Shown here: positions 34,038-42,985 of the stretch, in pieces
Layout of the letters: each line of letters opens with the position of its first letter
Position numbering within the stretch: position 1 is the first letter of the stretch
Assembly: GCA_964446115.1 (NCBI GenBank)
Contig: CAYUNE010000044.1
Span: 1 to 64,000 of the forward strand
Source of the DNA: CAYUNE01 sp964446115
GTDB lineage: Bacteria; Desulfobacterota; Desulfobulbia; Desulfobulbales; Desulfobulbaceae
Reading direction: 5' to 3'
DNA length: 64,000 nucleotides
Made by a program: the position numbers and the translations under genes
Notes under the pieces: generated by a model
What the model was told of the DNA's origin: nothing
The model's database searches: none
What the model saw: the letters and a program-made list of their open reading frames with translations, nothing else

Positions 34038-35192
34038 TCAGGACATGGTTGTCAGCGGAGGAGTCACCGCCGCCTTCCAGGTCGGCACCAGGGTGCCGAT
34101 CATGGTCAGCACCAGGCCGAAGAGAAAGGAATAGAGAACCGGCAGCGGCAGAAAGCGCGAAGGCACCGCAAAGTCGGGAATCCAGCCGGCACCGCTGATG
34201 AACAGCGGCGCGATACCGATGCCGTTTCCCAGCTTGAGCCAGAGCATGGCAAAGACCACCGCCAGCAGACTCCCCAGCAGGGCCAGGAGCAGGTTCTCGA
34301 AAAAAGTCATCTCCAGTACCTCCAGGGTCTGCCAGCCAACCGCCTTCATGATGCCGATTTCCCGACGCCGGACGCCGCGGCCCAGTCCGGAGAGAATCAG
34401 CAAAGCGGGAACGGACAGCCCGAAGGCGGTAACATAGAGCATGGTAAACATTCCGGCCTGAATGTCAAAGCCGCGGTTCACATAGCGCCGGACGATCTTC
34501 CTGGTCTGAATCCTGAGCGGCGGTTGCATTTCCCACGGTTTTCCCAGGGAGCTGAGATGATCGGCCACGGATTCGGCCGTACCGGGCCGGCAGTAGAGCA
34601 ACAACTCCGAGGCCATGCCCGGCAGCTTGAAGACCTGTTGGGCCGCATCAAAGGAGATAACCACCATGGATCCGGACCAGATGGAAAGCTCCGGCTCCAG
34701 CAGACCGGCCACGGAAAACGGCAGGGCCGGGTTGAGAAAAAAACGAAATTCATCTCCGGGCGCCAGGTCCAGCCGCCGGGCCAGGGACGAGCCGAAATAG
34801 GCCTGTTCCGCATCCAGGGGGTGCTCCGTCCGGCTGGGGCTGAAATCGGCAAAGCGGTCGATTCCCACCACCACCGCCAGCTCCTCCCCCAGATAGGTCC
34901 GGCCGACGATGCGCGGCACCACCCGCATCACCCCGGGAATTTTCTCGAACCGCTCAACCATCTTGAGGGAGATGGGACCGTTGCGGCCATACTGTTCCCG
35001 GGAGACGTAGAGATCGGCCCCGGCCTCGACGCTCATTATCGATTGGGAGCGTACCCCTTCGGAAAGGGCCGAGGCGGCGACAAAGGGCAGCAACACCCCC
35101 AGCAGGCAGCAGAGCACCACACCGCTCCGGCCGCTCCGGCGCAACAGCGAGGCCACCGCCTCAAGCAGCAGGTTCAGATGTCGCCGCATCAT
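34038..35192 (-). CDS. FtsX/MacB-type ABC permease
   Basis: A 384-aa permease with one N-terminal TM (~20-42), a large periplasmic domain (~45-260) and three C-terminal TMs (~268-370). The LSGLGRGVRRREIGIMKAVGWQ motif between TM2 and TM3 is typical of FtsX. The substrate is unknown. It works presumably with the LolD-like ATPase two genes on. Its ATG overlaps the stop of the small upstream protein. A 65-base gap follows before the cytochrome gene. Confidence 0.87.
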   Translation of the reverse strand: MMRRHLNLLLEAVASLLRRSGRSGVVLCCLLGVLLPFVAASALSEGVRSQSIMSVEAGADLYVSREQYGRNGPISLKMVERFEKIPGVMRVVPRIVGRTYLGEELAVVVGIDRFADFSPSRTEHPLDAEQAYFGSSLARRLDLAPGDEFRFFLNPALPFSVAGLLEPELSIWSGSMVVISFDAAQQVFKLPGMASELLLYCRPGTAESVADHLSSLGKPWEMQPPLRIQTRKIVRRYVNRGFDIQAGMFTMLYVTAFGLSVPALLILSGLGRGVRRREIGIMKAVGWQTLEVLEMTFFENLLLALLGSLLAVVFAMLWLKLGNGIGIAPLFISGAGWIPDFAVPSRFLPLPVLYSFLFGLVLTMIGTLVPTWKAAVTPPLTTMS

Positions 35193-35491
35193 TTCTCCGC
35201 CTCACCCCGGAATCGGGACACCATGGCAAGCCGGTCGGGCGAGTAGGAATATCCCCCGGGGACGGGATAGAGGCTGTCAGCGGCCACGGGCTGCAGCCGG
35301 GGATCATAGTCGGAGAAATTCCAGGCAGGTACGAGGATGGCACCGAGACCAACGCCGCCGATGCGTTCCTGAAATTCGGCGGCCTTGCCGGCCGCCTCTG
35401 GGCTGACGACAACATCATGGCGAATCACCATGGCGCTCACCCCGAACATGGCCATGAGCAGACCGAAGACAAGAGCGGGTTTCCACAGCAT
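35189..35491 (-). CDS. Small membrane-anchored hypothetical protein
   Basis: About 100 aa with an N-terminal hydrophobic stretch (LVFGLLMAMFGVSAMV) and a periplasmic part rich in aromatic and glycine residues (GGVGLGAILVPAWNF, YPVPGGYSYSPDR). No family recognised. The true start is uncertain: the ATG at 35491 fits the signal anchor but has a weak SD, and the in-frame extension upstream overlaps the cupredoxin gene. It is coupled to the FtsX-type permease by overlap, so it may be an accessory of that transporter. Confidence 0.6.
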   Translation of the reverse strand: MLWKPALVFGLLMAMFGVSAMVIRHDVVVSPEAAGKAAEFQERIGGVGLGAILVPAWNFSDYDPRLQPVAADSLYPVPGGYSYSPDRLAMVSRFRGEAEK

Positions 35492-35522
35492 CGCTGAAAC
35501 CGGAACCGGCAGGAAAACGGGA

Positions 35523-35945
35523 TTACCGCCGCCGACGCCGCTTGCCGGTGGCCGGCTTCTCCTCCGTTGAACCGGCAGCTCCCGGAGTGGCCTGTTCCGC
35601 GGGTTTCTGCTCCCCGACCACACTGACCATGGCCTGCATGGAGTGGATGGGGCAGTAGTAGGGATAATCGCCGGGTTCACGGAAGGTGTAGCTGAACTCG
35701 TGGCCCCGCAGCAGCAGATAGGAGAAGAACTTGTTGTCATGGCGCATATCGACGCCGGAGATAACCCAGTGGCCGTAGTTCATGGTGTTCTTCCAGACCA
35801 CGGTATCACCGACGTTGATCACCGGATCCGGCGGATAGAAGTTGAAGTTGCGGATGGTGATATGATGGGTCTCCGCCCGGGCTCCGCCGGTGAGACACAA
35901 CAGGAGAGCTGCGGCAACAAGGAGACGACTAGTGAACTTTTTCAT
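35523..35945 (-). CDS. Plastocyanin-like cupredoxin
   Basis: Periplasmic type-1 copper protein of 140 aa with a Sec signal (cleavage near ARAE, residues 22-25). The copper ligands are in the standard order: H59 in NYGHW, C98 and H101 in YYCPIHSMQAM, and M106. The C-terminal ~30 residues are a low-complexity tail (PAEQATPGAAG..., ending in five arginines). It lies in the bc/multiheme operon between a tetraheme cytochrome and the ABC module, so it could accept electrons from the cytochromes or donate to an unknown reductase. Confidence 0.88.
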   Translation of the reverse strand: MKKFTSRLLVAAALLLCLTGGARAETHHITIRNFNFYPPDPVINVGDTVVWKNTMNYGHWVISGVDMRHDNKFFSYLLLRGHEFSYTFREPGDYPYYCPIHSMQAMVSVVGEQKPAEQATPGAAGSTEEKPATGKRRRRR

Positions 35946-35982
35946 GGATTTTTCCTCTCTTGATTGAAGCTGCCCCGTCCGG

Positions 35983-36567
35983 TTACTTGTTGACCTGATA
36001 TTCGGGGGTGTGATACTTGAGTTTCACCGGATCATGTCCGGGCCAGTCATAATCGGCGGCATCAAAGGCCTCCTGGAACCGATGGGTGGGACTTTTGTCG
36101 TTGTGGCACTCCTTACAGGTGGAACGCGGCTTGTCGTTGAAACCGTATTGCAGCAGTTCTTCCATGGTATAGGTACGGCCGTGTTTTTTCATCACCCTGT
36201 TATATGCCGTGCCCGCGCCATGGCAGGCCTCGCAGCTGATTCCCACCATGGAAGGAGTCTTCTCGACACTGACAAAACCGCCCGGCCTGCCGTGGCCGGT
36301 GGTATGGCAGGGCAGACATCGGGATTCCCGGGTGTAATCTTTCTGCGGATCCAGGCCCGCCTTTTTCTTGATCTCGACCCGGTTACCGGGTTTGAGAATT
36401 TCGAAGGCCTGGGCCATGGGGGTCTTTTTCCAGCTCTTCCAGACCTTGCGGTGGCACTCCTTGCAGGTCTTGACGCCGGCAAAATCATACTGCTTTTTTT
36501 CCTGGGCAACGGAAACGGTGGCTCCAAGGAAGAGCAGCGCACCGGTTACAATAAAAATTTTTCGCAT
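35983..36567 (-). CDS. Tetraheme cytochrome c (c554-like)
   Basis: A 194-aa periplasmic cytochrome with a signal peptide (MRKIFIVTGALLFLG, cleavage near VAQ) and four heme motifs: CKECH, CLPCH, CEACH and CKECH. The C-X2-C-H spacing with distant histidines (SWKKTPMAQAF, TTGHGR, HGRTY) is like the cytochrome c554 / multiheme family. The ATG at 36567 has SD AGAGGAT. It lies in the bc/multiheme operon upstream of the cupredoxin gene; it could pass electrons onward to it. Confidence 0.87.
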   Translation of the reverse strand: MRKIFIVTGALLFLGATVSVAQEKKQYDFAGVKTCKECHRKVWKSWKKTPMAQAFEILKPGNRVEIKKKAGLDPQKDYTRESRCLPCHTTGHGRPGGFVSVEKTPSMVGISCEACHGAGTAYNRVMKKHGRTYTMEELLQYGFNDKPRSTCKECHNDKSPTHRFQEAFDAADYDWPGHDPVKLKYHTPEYQVNK

Positions 36568-36596
36568 GGGATCCTCTTTTCCGAAACTCTGTTTTC

Positions 36597-37028
36597 CTAT
36601 TTCGCCGCCGGTGCCGGTGGCGCATCGGCGGGGATTACCTTTCCGGTCCACGGCGGTTTGGCCAGACTGCGGACATAGGCGATAATATTCCAGATATCCT
36701 TGTCACTGAGTATGTGCTTCCACTGGGGCATCACATGGGAAAAGTTCATGGATTTACCGCCTTCCTTGATGGTCTTGAACAACTGGATGTCGGAACGCTT
36801 GTTCATGACATTGCCGTCCGTATGGTTCCGCGGCGGCGGATCGAACCTTTCGATTTTCATGCGGGTGCCGTCACCCTCGCCGTTTTTGCCGTGGCAGGGC
36901 GTACAGTACTCGGCATACTTACGCCTGCCCTTCTTGGCGTCACCGGCCCCGTAGGAGGGCAGGCTCAGGGCAATGAGCAAACCGGTTGCCAGGGCACAGA
37001 TCATCAGCCGTTTGTGCAGGTTCATCAT
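36597..37028 (-). CDS. Monoheme cytochrome c
   Basis: A 143-aa exported class I cytochrome with a signal peptide to about residue 28, heme site YCTPCHGKNGEGDG, PPPRNHTDG, and MPQWKHILSDKDIWNIIAYVRSL with the likely Met ligand. It has a proline/alanine-rich tail. It is nearly a copy of the cytochrome at 33451-33972 without the N-terminal anchor, so the two are paralogs. SD GAGGAG. It follows a terminator that ends the giant cytochrome genes, so it may be expressed at a different level. Confidence 0.9.
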   Translation of the reverse strand: MMNLHKRLMICALATGLLIALSLPSYGAGDAKKGRRKYAEYCTPCHGKNGEGDGTRMKIERFDPPPRNHTDGNVMNKRSDIQLFKTIKEGGKSMNFSHVMPQWKHILSDKDIWNIIAYVRSLAKPPWTGKVIPADAPPAPAAK

Positions 37029-37230
37029 AATGGACTCCTCAAGTAAATATCGCTTTTAGCTGTCAGGGGTTCCGCTTGAACCCGATCGGGTCGATCGGCC
37101 GGTTCAAAGGGAACACCCAAAATCTAAAAGGAAAAAATAAATCCGGAACCCCAAAAAAGCAACGTCGCAACGTGAGCGTTCCTGCGTGCGCCGGATACGC
37201 GAAGGGGACCGTTTGATTAAAATGCCCGGA

Positions 37231-37268
37231 TGAAAAAAGGGCCGGGGCGCTACAGGCAGCGCCCCGGC
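37231..37268 (-). terminator. Terminator after the giant multiheme gene
   Basis: On minus an 11-bp perfect stem, GCCGGGGCGCT and its complement around a 6-nt loop, is followed by CCTTTTTTC. It lies 26 bases past the stop of the 900-aa cytochrome. It may split the operon or act as an attenuator. The following 37029-37230 has no gene. Confidence 0.85.
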
Positions 37269-37293
37269 ATGGAAACCCTTTCTGCAGATTCAC

Positions 37294-39996
37294 TTACTGC
37301 TGATCTTTGGGAATCCAGTTGAAGTTGGTGTTTTCAGGAGTCAGATAGGTCCGGGAACCAGCCTCGATAACCTTCTTCTCCTCCTGGATAACGGGATCAT
37401 CCCAGATTGCCCTGCCGGTCTTCTTCTTCAGACCTTTCTTGAAGTAATCATCGGTGAAGACGATGGGATCGGTCTGCCAGAAGCCGTAGCGCTTGGTGTC
37501 GTAATAGGAGCCCACCTTGCGGACGTCGCCGTTGGAAACCCCTTCCTTGACCATGCGCTTGGCCCCGCCCACGAGCTTGGCCGGGTCGCGCTTGAGCAGC
37601 TCGCCGTAATTCTGCTGCTGCAGATCCAGATAACGCAGGGCCCGATAGGTGTCGGACTTGGTCAACAGGGCGTCCATCTCTTTTTTGTTGAAGAAACGCG
37701 CCCCCTTCTGGGTGGTTATCTGCAGCGGCTTGCCGTCGGCGGCCACCACCTGCTTGATCTGGAAGTCGATGGGCAGCCCCGCCCGGGTCGAATCCAGCTG
37801 CGGCACCCAGGTATCCCCGGCCTTGTAGAAGACCGAGCGACCCAATCCGGCAGCCTCGCCGTTGGTGTGACACTCTTCACACATTCGGCCGCGGTTGCTG
37901 ATGGTATGCGGGGAATAGGCGTTCATCACCAGGCCGGCCCTGCCGTCCTTGGTCTTCACCAGCTCGCTGTCCATAAAGATCTGGGCTTTCACCTTTTTCT
38001 TGATGGCCTGGAGCTCAAGCTTGACCTTGCGGCGCTCGTCGGGATCGGAGGTCTCGATCAGTTTTTTCTTGATCTTCTTCTCCTCCATCCGCAGTTTACC
38101 GACATTGGGACCGATATGGCTGATGAAGTACTGATACTGCGGCCTGAACATGGATACCTTGCCCTGGGCGTTTTTCCCGAGAATGACATCTTCCCAGTTC
38201 CTCATGGTGAGGGAACCGAACCAGATACCGGTGGTCTTCTCGCCGTTGAGCAGATCCATTTCCTCGGCCTTGGGCCAGGCATCTTTCTTCATGCCCTTGA
38301 ACTTCCTGTCCGGAGTCTGCATCTTGTCGCCCACACCACTGCCGAGCACGGCATAGAGCAGTTTCAGCGTCTGCGGATCGGGCTCGCGCCATCTCTTCCA
38401 CTTCTTGTAGGAGGGATAGTCTTCGCGCATCAGATGGGTTCCGAAATCCAGGCTTGCCCAGGCCGAATGACAGGCCGAGCACTCCATGTTTTTCATGTGA
38501 CCGGCGACGGTATGGGAAACCGGCTGTTCCTTGATATCCTTGAGCTGCGGGATCTCATGTTTCTTGCCGGTGACCTTGGAGGTGAGTACCAGTTTACCGC
38601 CTTCCATCTTCACATGGGCAAGCTTGGTGCCCTTGGCCGTGACCGCAACCTCATCTCCCTCCTTGGCGGAGTAGTTGGGGTTGGAGGCGGCCGCCTTGAG
38701 CGCCGCATCTCCCTTGGCAAGCTTGGCGGTCTTGGCTGCGGCTTCGGGGGTCCCGTGACAGGTATCACAGCTAACCTCCAGGGCCTCATGTGCCGCTGCC
38801 AAGGTCTTTCCGTTGCCCATGGCCTCGGAAGAGGTGTGGCAATCGATACAGGCAAGACCGGCTTTATAGTGAAGATCCGGGTTCAGGGTGTGATGATCGA
38901 TGCCGTAAGGCGCCAGCGGAGCGTTCCACTTGTAGCGCGGCGACCGATACATCTTTTCATAGTCATGCTCGAAAAGGCCGATATACTCGGTGCCCACCCG
39001 GTTGCCGCTGTGACAACGCACGCACTGGGTGGTGGGGATCGCCGTGGTCAGCCGGTGCTTCATGGGATAACCGCGTTTTGAGATCAGACCCGAGAGATCG
39101 GTCTTCAGTTTCACATCCTTGGCCTTGGCCTCCTCGTTGGCCTTCTGGGCCGCCTGGATGGCCTTGTCGCCGCTGATGCTCTTGCCGTCATTGGCATAGA
39201 TCATATGGCAGGCAGCACAGCCCGTTGCCCGATAGTCACCGAGACGATTGGGCGCCGGGGAGTTGATATGGCAGCGCAGACATTTCTTGCGCAGCATGTC
39301 GTCCACCAGCTGGCCGGATTCCTTCTGGGTGGGAATGACCTTGGTGCCTCCCTTGCCGTTGACGCTGAAATGGGCACCGACATCACCCTGGGCACCCCAG
39401 GCATACCGGGTGGCGTTGATCTCGCCGGCCGAGGTGGACATCAGCGAGGTCTCAACCTTGTGTAGCTGGTCGGCATGACAGTCTGCGGTACCGCAGGTCT
39501 TGGCCACCACCTTGCCGTCGGAGGGATTGGCGAACATGCCCTTGTGGGCGGCGTCCATCTTGTCCGCCTTGTCATCGCCCTGGTGGCACTGCACACAGGC
39601 GAAGTCATGGGTGTCGCTGATCGCCTCAATGCCCTCGTGGCACTTCAGACATCCTCCGCCCTTGGTTGCGGCCTTGGCACCTGCAAAGACCTTGTCCACC
39701 GGAAACTTGATTTCCAGATACTCCTTTTCCAGCATATGTTTCCGGGTGCCGTTCCAGGCAAAGGGAACGCCTTCCGGCGTCACCTTCATCATTTCGCCAT
39801 CCACCTTTTTCATGGGTAACTCGAAACGGCGGGGATCGGCGAAATCGGACAGGTCATCCACCTTCTTGAGGGGATAGGTCTTGTTTCCGACCTTGATGGT
39901 CTTCTCCGCCGCCAGGGTCGGAGTCATCGAACCGCCGAGCAGCAGACCGAAGGCACCACAGGCCAATACCGTCAAAGCTATTTGGCTTTTTCTCAT
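37294..39996 (-). CDS. Giant multiheme cytochrome c (about 10 hemes)
   Basis: A 900-aa periplasmic cytochrome with a signal peptide (cleavage near LAAEK, about residue 30). In order the sites are CLKCH, CVQCH, a CX4CH (CGTADCH), CLRCH, CAACH, CVRCH, CIDCH, CDTCH, CSACH and CEECH. A lysine-rich helical insert (about residues 625-690) lies between the last two. The heme order and several flanking segments match the 771-aa protein encoded directly upstream, so they are paralogs from a duplication. I do not recognise a named family. No NrfA-type CXXCK is present, so a nitrite reductase of that type is unlikely. Possibly an electron conduit. Confidence 0.85.
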   Translation of the reverse strand: MRKSQIALTVLACGAFGLLLGGSMTPTLAAEKTIKVGNKTYPLKKVDDLSDFADPRRFELPMKKVDGEMMKVTPEGVPFAWNGTRKHMLEKEYLEIKFPVDKVFAGAKAATKGGGCLKCHEGIEAISDTHDFACVQCHQGDDKADKMDAAHKGMFANPSDGKVVAKTCGTADCHADQLHKVETSLMSTSAGEINATRYAWGAQGDVGAHFSVNGKGGTKVIPTQKESGQLVDDMLRKKCLRCHINSPAPNRLGDYRATGCAACHMIYANDGKSISGDKAIQAAQKANEEAKAKDVKLKTDLSGLISKRGYPMKHRLTTAIPTTQCVRCHSGNRVGTEYIGLFEHDYEKMYRSPRYKWNAPLAPYGIDHHTLNPDLHYKAGLACIDCHTSSEAMGNGKTLAAAHEALEVSCDTCHGTPEAAAKTAKLAKGDAALKAAASNPNYSAKEGDEVAVTAKGTKLAHVKMEGGKLVLTSKVTGKKHEIPQLKDIKEQPVSHTVAGHMKNMECSACHSAWASLDFGTHLMREDYPSYKKWKRWREPDPQTLKLLYAVLGSGVGDKMQTPDRKFKGMKKDAWPKAEEMDLLNGEKTTGIWFGSLTMRNWEDVILGKNAQGKVSMFRPQYQYFISHIGPNVGKLRMEEKKIKKKLIETSDPDERRKVKLELQAIKKKVKAQIFMDSELVKTKDGRAGLVMNAYSPHTISNRGRMCEECHTNGEAAGLGRSVFYKAGDTWVPQLDSTRAGLPIDFQIKQVVAADGKPLQITTQKGARFFNKKEMDALLTKSDTYRALRYLDLQQQNYGELLKRDPAKLVGGAKRMVKEGVSNGDVRKVGSYYDTKRYGFWQTDPIVFTDDYFKKGLKKKTGRAIWDDPVIQEEKKVIEAGSRTYLTPENTNFNWIPKDQQ

Positions 39997-42308
39997 TTTG
40001 TCACCTCCTTTGCCGTGGCGTTCATAGCGGTTTTCACAATGCCGTCATCGGACGGTTTCACCACCGCGGCGCTCTTGGCGGCCTTTTTCAGGAAGTCATC
40101 CTTCTTGCACTTGGTGGGGAATTCCTCGTAGGCCTTGTAAATATCCTGATAGATCGGATCATTGTAGCCGTCATGACACGGCAGACAGTTTCCAACCTTG
40201 AGGATACGGTTCATCTCGGCCTGGTTAAAGGGCCGGGAACCCACATGCGAGGTGGATGCGATCTGGTTCCCCTGGGGCGTAGCCATGACATCCAGCGGGA
40301 AGGCGGCGCTCAGGCCCGAACGATCCATCTCATAGGTGTATTTGATACTGTCCTTATTACCGCTGGGATCGGGATCAATGGTGAGCTGGCCGCGGCCCAT
40401 GCCGATCGTCTTGGTGTTGAGGTGGCAATCCTCGCAGGAGCGGACCTCGGTACGCACGGTATGGGTGAAAACCGGGTTGGTGGCCACACTGGAATATCCT
40501 TCTGACGACTGGAAGACGAAGTTGTCGAAGTCGCCGATGATCTCGCCCTTGTCGTTGACCGCGTTGAAGAAGACCTGGCAGCCGGGCACATAGGTGGTGA
40601 CCATGCCCTTGGCGCTGATCCCCAGAAGCGGCGTATCATAGCGGACGTAGGTACGGAACTCCGGCCACTTGCCGGCTGATTTCTGGAAGGTGAGCTTATC
40701 CTTGCCCTTGTTGGTCTGGTCATAGTTGTCATGACAACCGTAACACTGGGAGGTGTGACGGGCATGGCAGGCCCAGCATTCCATCCTCTCCTGGTGCTGC
40801 GGGATGGAGTGAACGCCCTTCTTGTTGGTAATGATCGGGGTCAGGTGCTCACGGCCGTCAAACTTGGAGAGCAGGATGGGCTCGCCGTCGATGATCTTGA
40901 CGTTGGTGTACTTGTTGCCGCGGGCGGTGACCACCATTTCGTCGCCCACCTTGTTCTCGTAGTTGGGCGAAACCATACCCAGGCGAATGACCCGGTCGGC
41001 GGGATCGGTAACCTTGGTGGTGATGATTCCCTCTTTGTAACTGCCGTGGCAGTCCTGACACCTGATCTCGCACTGCTCGTGCTTCTTGGAGTAAAGATTG
41101 CCGTCGCCCATGGTGTCGAACTGGGTGTGACAGTCGATGCACTCCATCCCCTTTTCGTAATGGATATCCATCATCGGGGTGTTGTAGTACTTGCCGTGAT
41201 ACTTCTCGCTGGAGTGCTTGCCGGCCATAAACGGGGTCCCGTAGAAATCGGACTCGACCCGGCCCTCGTAGCTCACGCCGGTACGACCGCCGCGGTTGTG
41301 GCAGTGGATGCACTGCTCGGCGGGAACAGCGGTGGTGACCTGATGGACCTTGCCGTGGCCACGTTCATCCTTGGGAATGGTGGGATCGCTGCCCTTGTAA
41401 TATCCATCGTTGTCATAGAGAACGTGACAGGCGGCGCAGCCCTGGGCCCGATAGTCGGCCGGGGCCTGCTTGCCCTCGTTCCAGAAATGACAGCGGGCGC
41501 AGGATTTCCGCCACTGGCTGTCAGCGTTTTCGCCCTTGATCTGCATGGGATTGCCCATGTCGTCAACGGTGATGGGGTTGCCGTCCTCATCGGTCTCCAG
41601 ATCCTTGGCCGAGAAAACCGGCAGGGTGTCCATCTTCTTGACGCCGCCGCGGTGCGCGGGGACGTAATCCTTATCGTCCATACCCACGCCGGAATAGGTG
41701 GAGAACTTGGTCTCCTGGGCGCAGTACTGGTAACGCAGGGCACCGGAAATACCGGATTGCAGTCCCATTACCGTACGACGCACCCGATAGACATGATTCA
41801 TGTCTTCCTGCTCATGGCCGTAATGGCAGCCGACCAGGCCGCAGGATTTTTCCAGAATACGCAGATTCGACGGATTCCTCTTACCCTTCATGGAACGGGC
41901 CGCAATCATATCCTTGTGAGCCTCGGCCTTGATAAGGGAATCGGGCTTGGCGCTGCCGTGACAAATGGTGCAGCCGAAGGTCTCAATGGGATGAAACGCC
42001 GACATCTGCTCGATACCGTCATGGCAGGTGAGACATTTTTCGGTTACCTTTCCGCGTTTGGCCTTGTGTGGAAGTTTTGCATCATCAATGACCAGCACCT
42101 TCTCCACCAGCTCCTTCTTCATCCACATTTCTTTCTTGTCCGGCTGTTTGGCGGCCATCTGATGATTGTACTTTTTCTGCCATTTTTTCCATTCATTGGC
42201 GGGATCGGCAGCGGCATCCGCCGTCCTGATCCCGAGAGCGGAAAGGCAGACGAACAGAGCCAATGCCGAAATCAGCAAAGCGTGCGCATGTTCGTTTCCA
42301 TTTTTCAT
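39993..42308 (-). CDS. Giant multiheme cytochrome c (about 12 hemes)
   Basis: A 771-aa exported cytochrome with a signal peptide ending near TADAA (residue ~33). The sites are CLTCH, CTICH, a CX4CH (CGLVGCH), CARCH, CAACH, CIHCH, CIDCH, CQDCH, CWACH, CYGCH, CEDCH and CLPCH. Two of these, CYGCH and the last, have no counterpart in the 900-aa paralog. A segment like GNKYTNVKIIDG...EPILLSK has a clear match in the paralog. It overlaps that gene by ATGA. SD AGGAG lies just before the ATG. Function unknown; the position next to bc-complex genes suggests it takes electrons from the complex. Confidence 0.86.
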   Translation of the reverse strand: MKNGNEHAHALLISALALFVCLSALGIRTADAAADPANEWKKWQKKYNHQMAAKQPDKKEMWMKKELVEKVLVIDDAKLPHKAKRGKVTEKCLTCHDGIEQMSAFHPIETFGCTICHGSAKPDSLIKAEAHKDMIAARSMKGKRNPSNLRILEKSCGLVGCHYGHEQEDMNHVYRVRRTVMGLQSGISGALRYQYCAQETKFSTYSGVGMDDKDYVPAHRGGVKKMDTLPVFSAKDLETDEDGNPITVDDMGNPMQIKGENADSQWRKSCARCHFWNEGKQAPADYRAQGCAACHVLYDNDGYYKGSDPTIPKDERGHGKVHQVTTAVPAEQCIHCHNRGGRTGVSYEGRVESDFYGTPFMAGKHSSEKYHGKYYNTPMMDIHYEKGMECIDCHTQFDTMGDGNLYSKKHEQCEIRCQDCHGSYKEGIITTKVTDPADRVIRLGMVSPNYENKVGDEMVVTARGNKYTNVKIIDGEPILLSKFDGREHLTPIITNKKGVHSIPQHQERMECWACHARHTSQCYGCHDNYDQTNKGKDKLTFQKSAGKWPEFRTYVRYDTPLLGISAKGMVTTYVPGCQVFFNAVNDKGEIIGDFDNFVFQSSEGYSSVATNPVFTHTVRTEVRSCEDCHLNTKTIGMGRGQLTIDPDPSGNKDSIKYTYEMDRSGLSAAFPLDVMATPQGNQIASTSHVGSRPFNQAEMNRILKVGNCLPCHDGYNDPIYQDIYKAYEEFPTKCKKDDFLKKAAKSAAVVKPSDDGIVKTAMNATAKEVTK

Positions 42309-42489
42309 AAACCCCTCCTTTTACTTGGACATCTTTTGTATTGTCCTCTGTTACACTGTGTACTACGCAGATTATCTCTCGTCTCTATGCCATGGCTTTG
42401 TCCTCCTTTTTTTTGTCTGTTGCTCCAGAGTTATTGCTCCATCTATTTTTCGCCCGCCCCGGCGGACAGGCATCGGATTTTTCGATTTC

Positions 42490-42984
42490 CTACCAGTTCT
42501 TGGCGGCCTGACAGCGGCAGAGATCGCGTAGCTTGAGAATCAGTGACCTGATCTTGTCGTCATTGTCCAAGGCCGCTCCCCAGGGCGGCATCAGAGTGGA
42601 CTTTGCCACCTCCACCCCGCCCAGGTTGATGGTGTCGAAGAGTTTCTGGTCGTTGCGGGCTGACATAAAAGCCGCATCGGTGTGGTTTGCCGGTTTGACG
42701 ATGAGTTTCGGGGCGTTGAAACCGTTGCCGTCTCCCTTGACCCCGTGACAGGGCGTACAGTAGTGGTTATAGAGTTCGGTGCCCCACTCAAGGCTCGGCT
42801 TGCGCCCCTTGTCCGCCCCGGCAACCGCTGCTTCCCCTCCGCCCTTGTCGGCCGGCTGCCGGAGCTGCATTCCGGCCGGATCGCCGGCTTTTTCTATCTT
42901 TTCCGCTGCAATGGCCGGTATCACCCGGATCAGCAGAGTACAGGCAAGAAACAAGAGGCCGGCATGGATCAATCGCTTTCTCAT
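42490..42984 (-). CDS. Monoheme cytochrome c
   Basis: A 164-aa exported cytochrome. The signal peptide (MRKRLIHAGLLFLACTLL) ends near AIAAE, then a ~45-residue linker, then the heme site YCTPCHGVKGDGNGF. KPANHTDAAF follows, and a STLMPPWGAAL segment likely supplies the Met ligand. It is related to the other two monoheme cytochromes of the operon but has a different C-terminus with two extra cysteines (LCRCQ). SD GGGAGGG lies before the ATG, and the upstream stop lies inside that spacer. 42309-42489 has no gene. Confidence 0.88.
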   Translation of the reverse strand: MRKRLIHAGLLFLACTLLIRVIPAIAAEKIEKAGDPAGMQLRQPADKGGGEAAVAGADKGRKPSLEWGTELYNHYCTPCHGVKGDGNGFNAPKLIVKPANHTDAAFMSARNDQKLFDTINLGGVEVAKSTLMPPWGAALDNDDKIRSLILKLRDLCRCQAAKNW

Positions 42985-42985
42985 C

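Noticed and set aside
37867..39081. 404-aa open frame on plus
   Set aside because: Antisense to the 900-aa multiheme cytochrome, no start signals.
37294..42308. Nitrite reductase (NrfA) or hydroxylamine oxidoreductase identity for the giant cytochromes
   Set aside because: No CXXCK site is present and the heme pattern does not match, by eye, either family.
40731..42536. 601-aa open frame on plus opposite the 771-aa cytochrome
   Set aside because: Antisense to twelve heme motifs; hydrophobic repetitive translation is an artefact.
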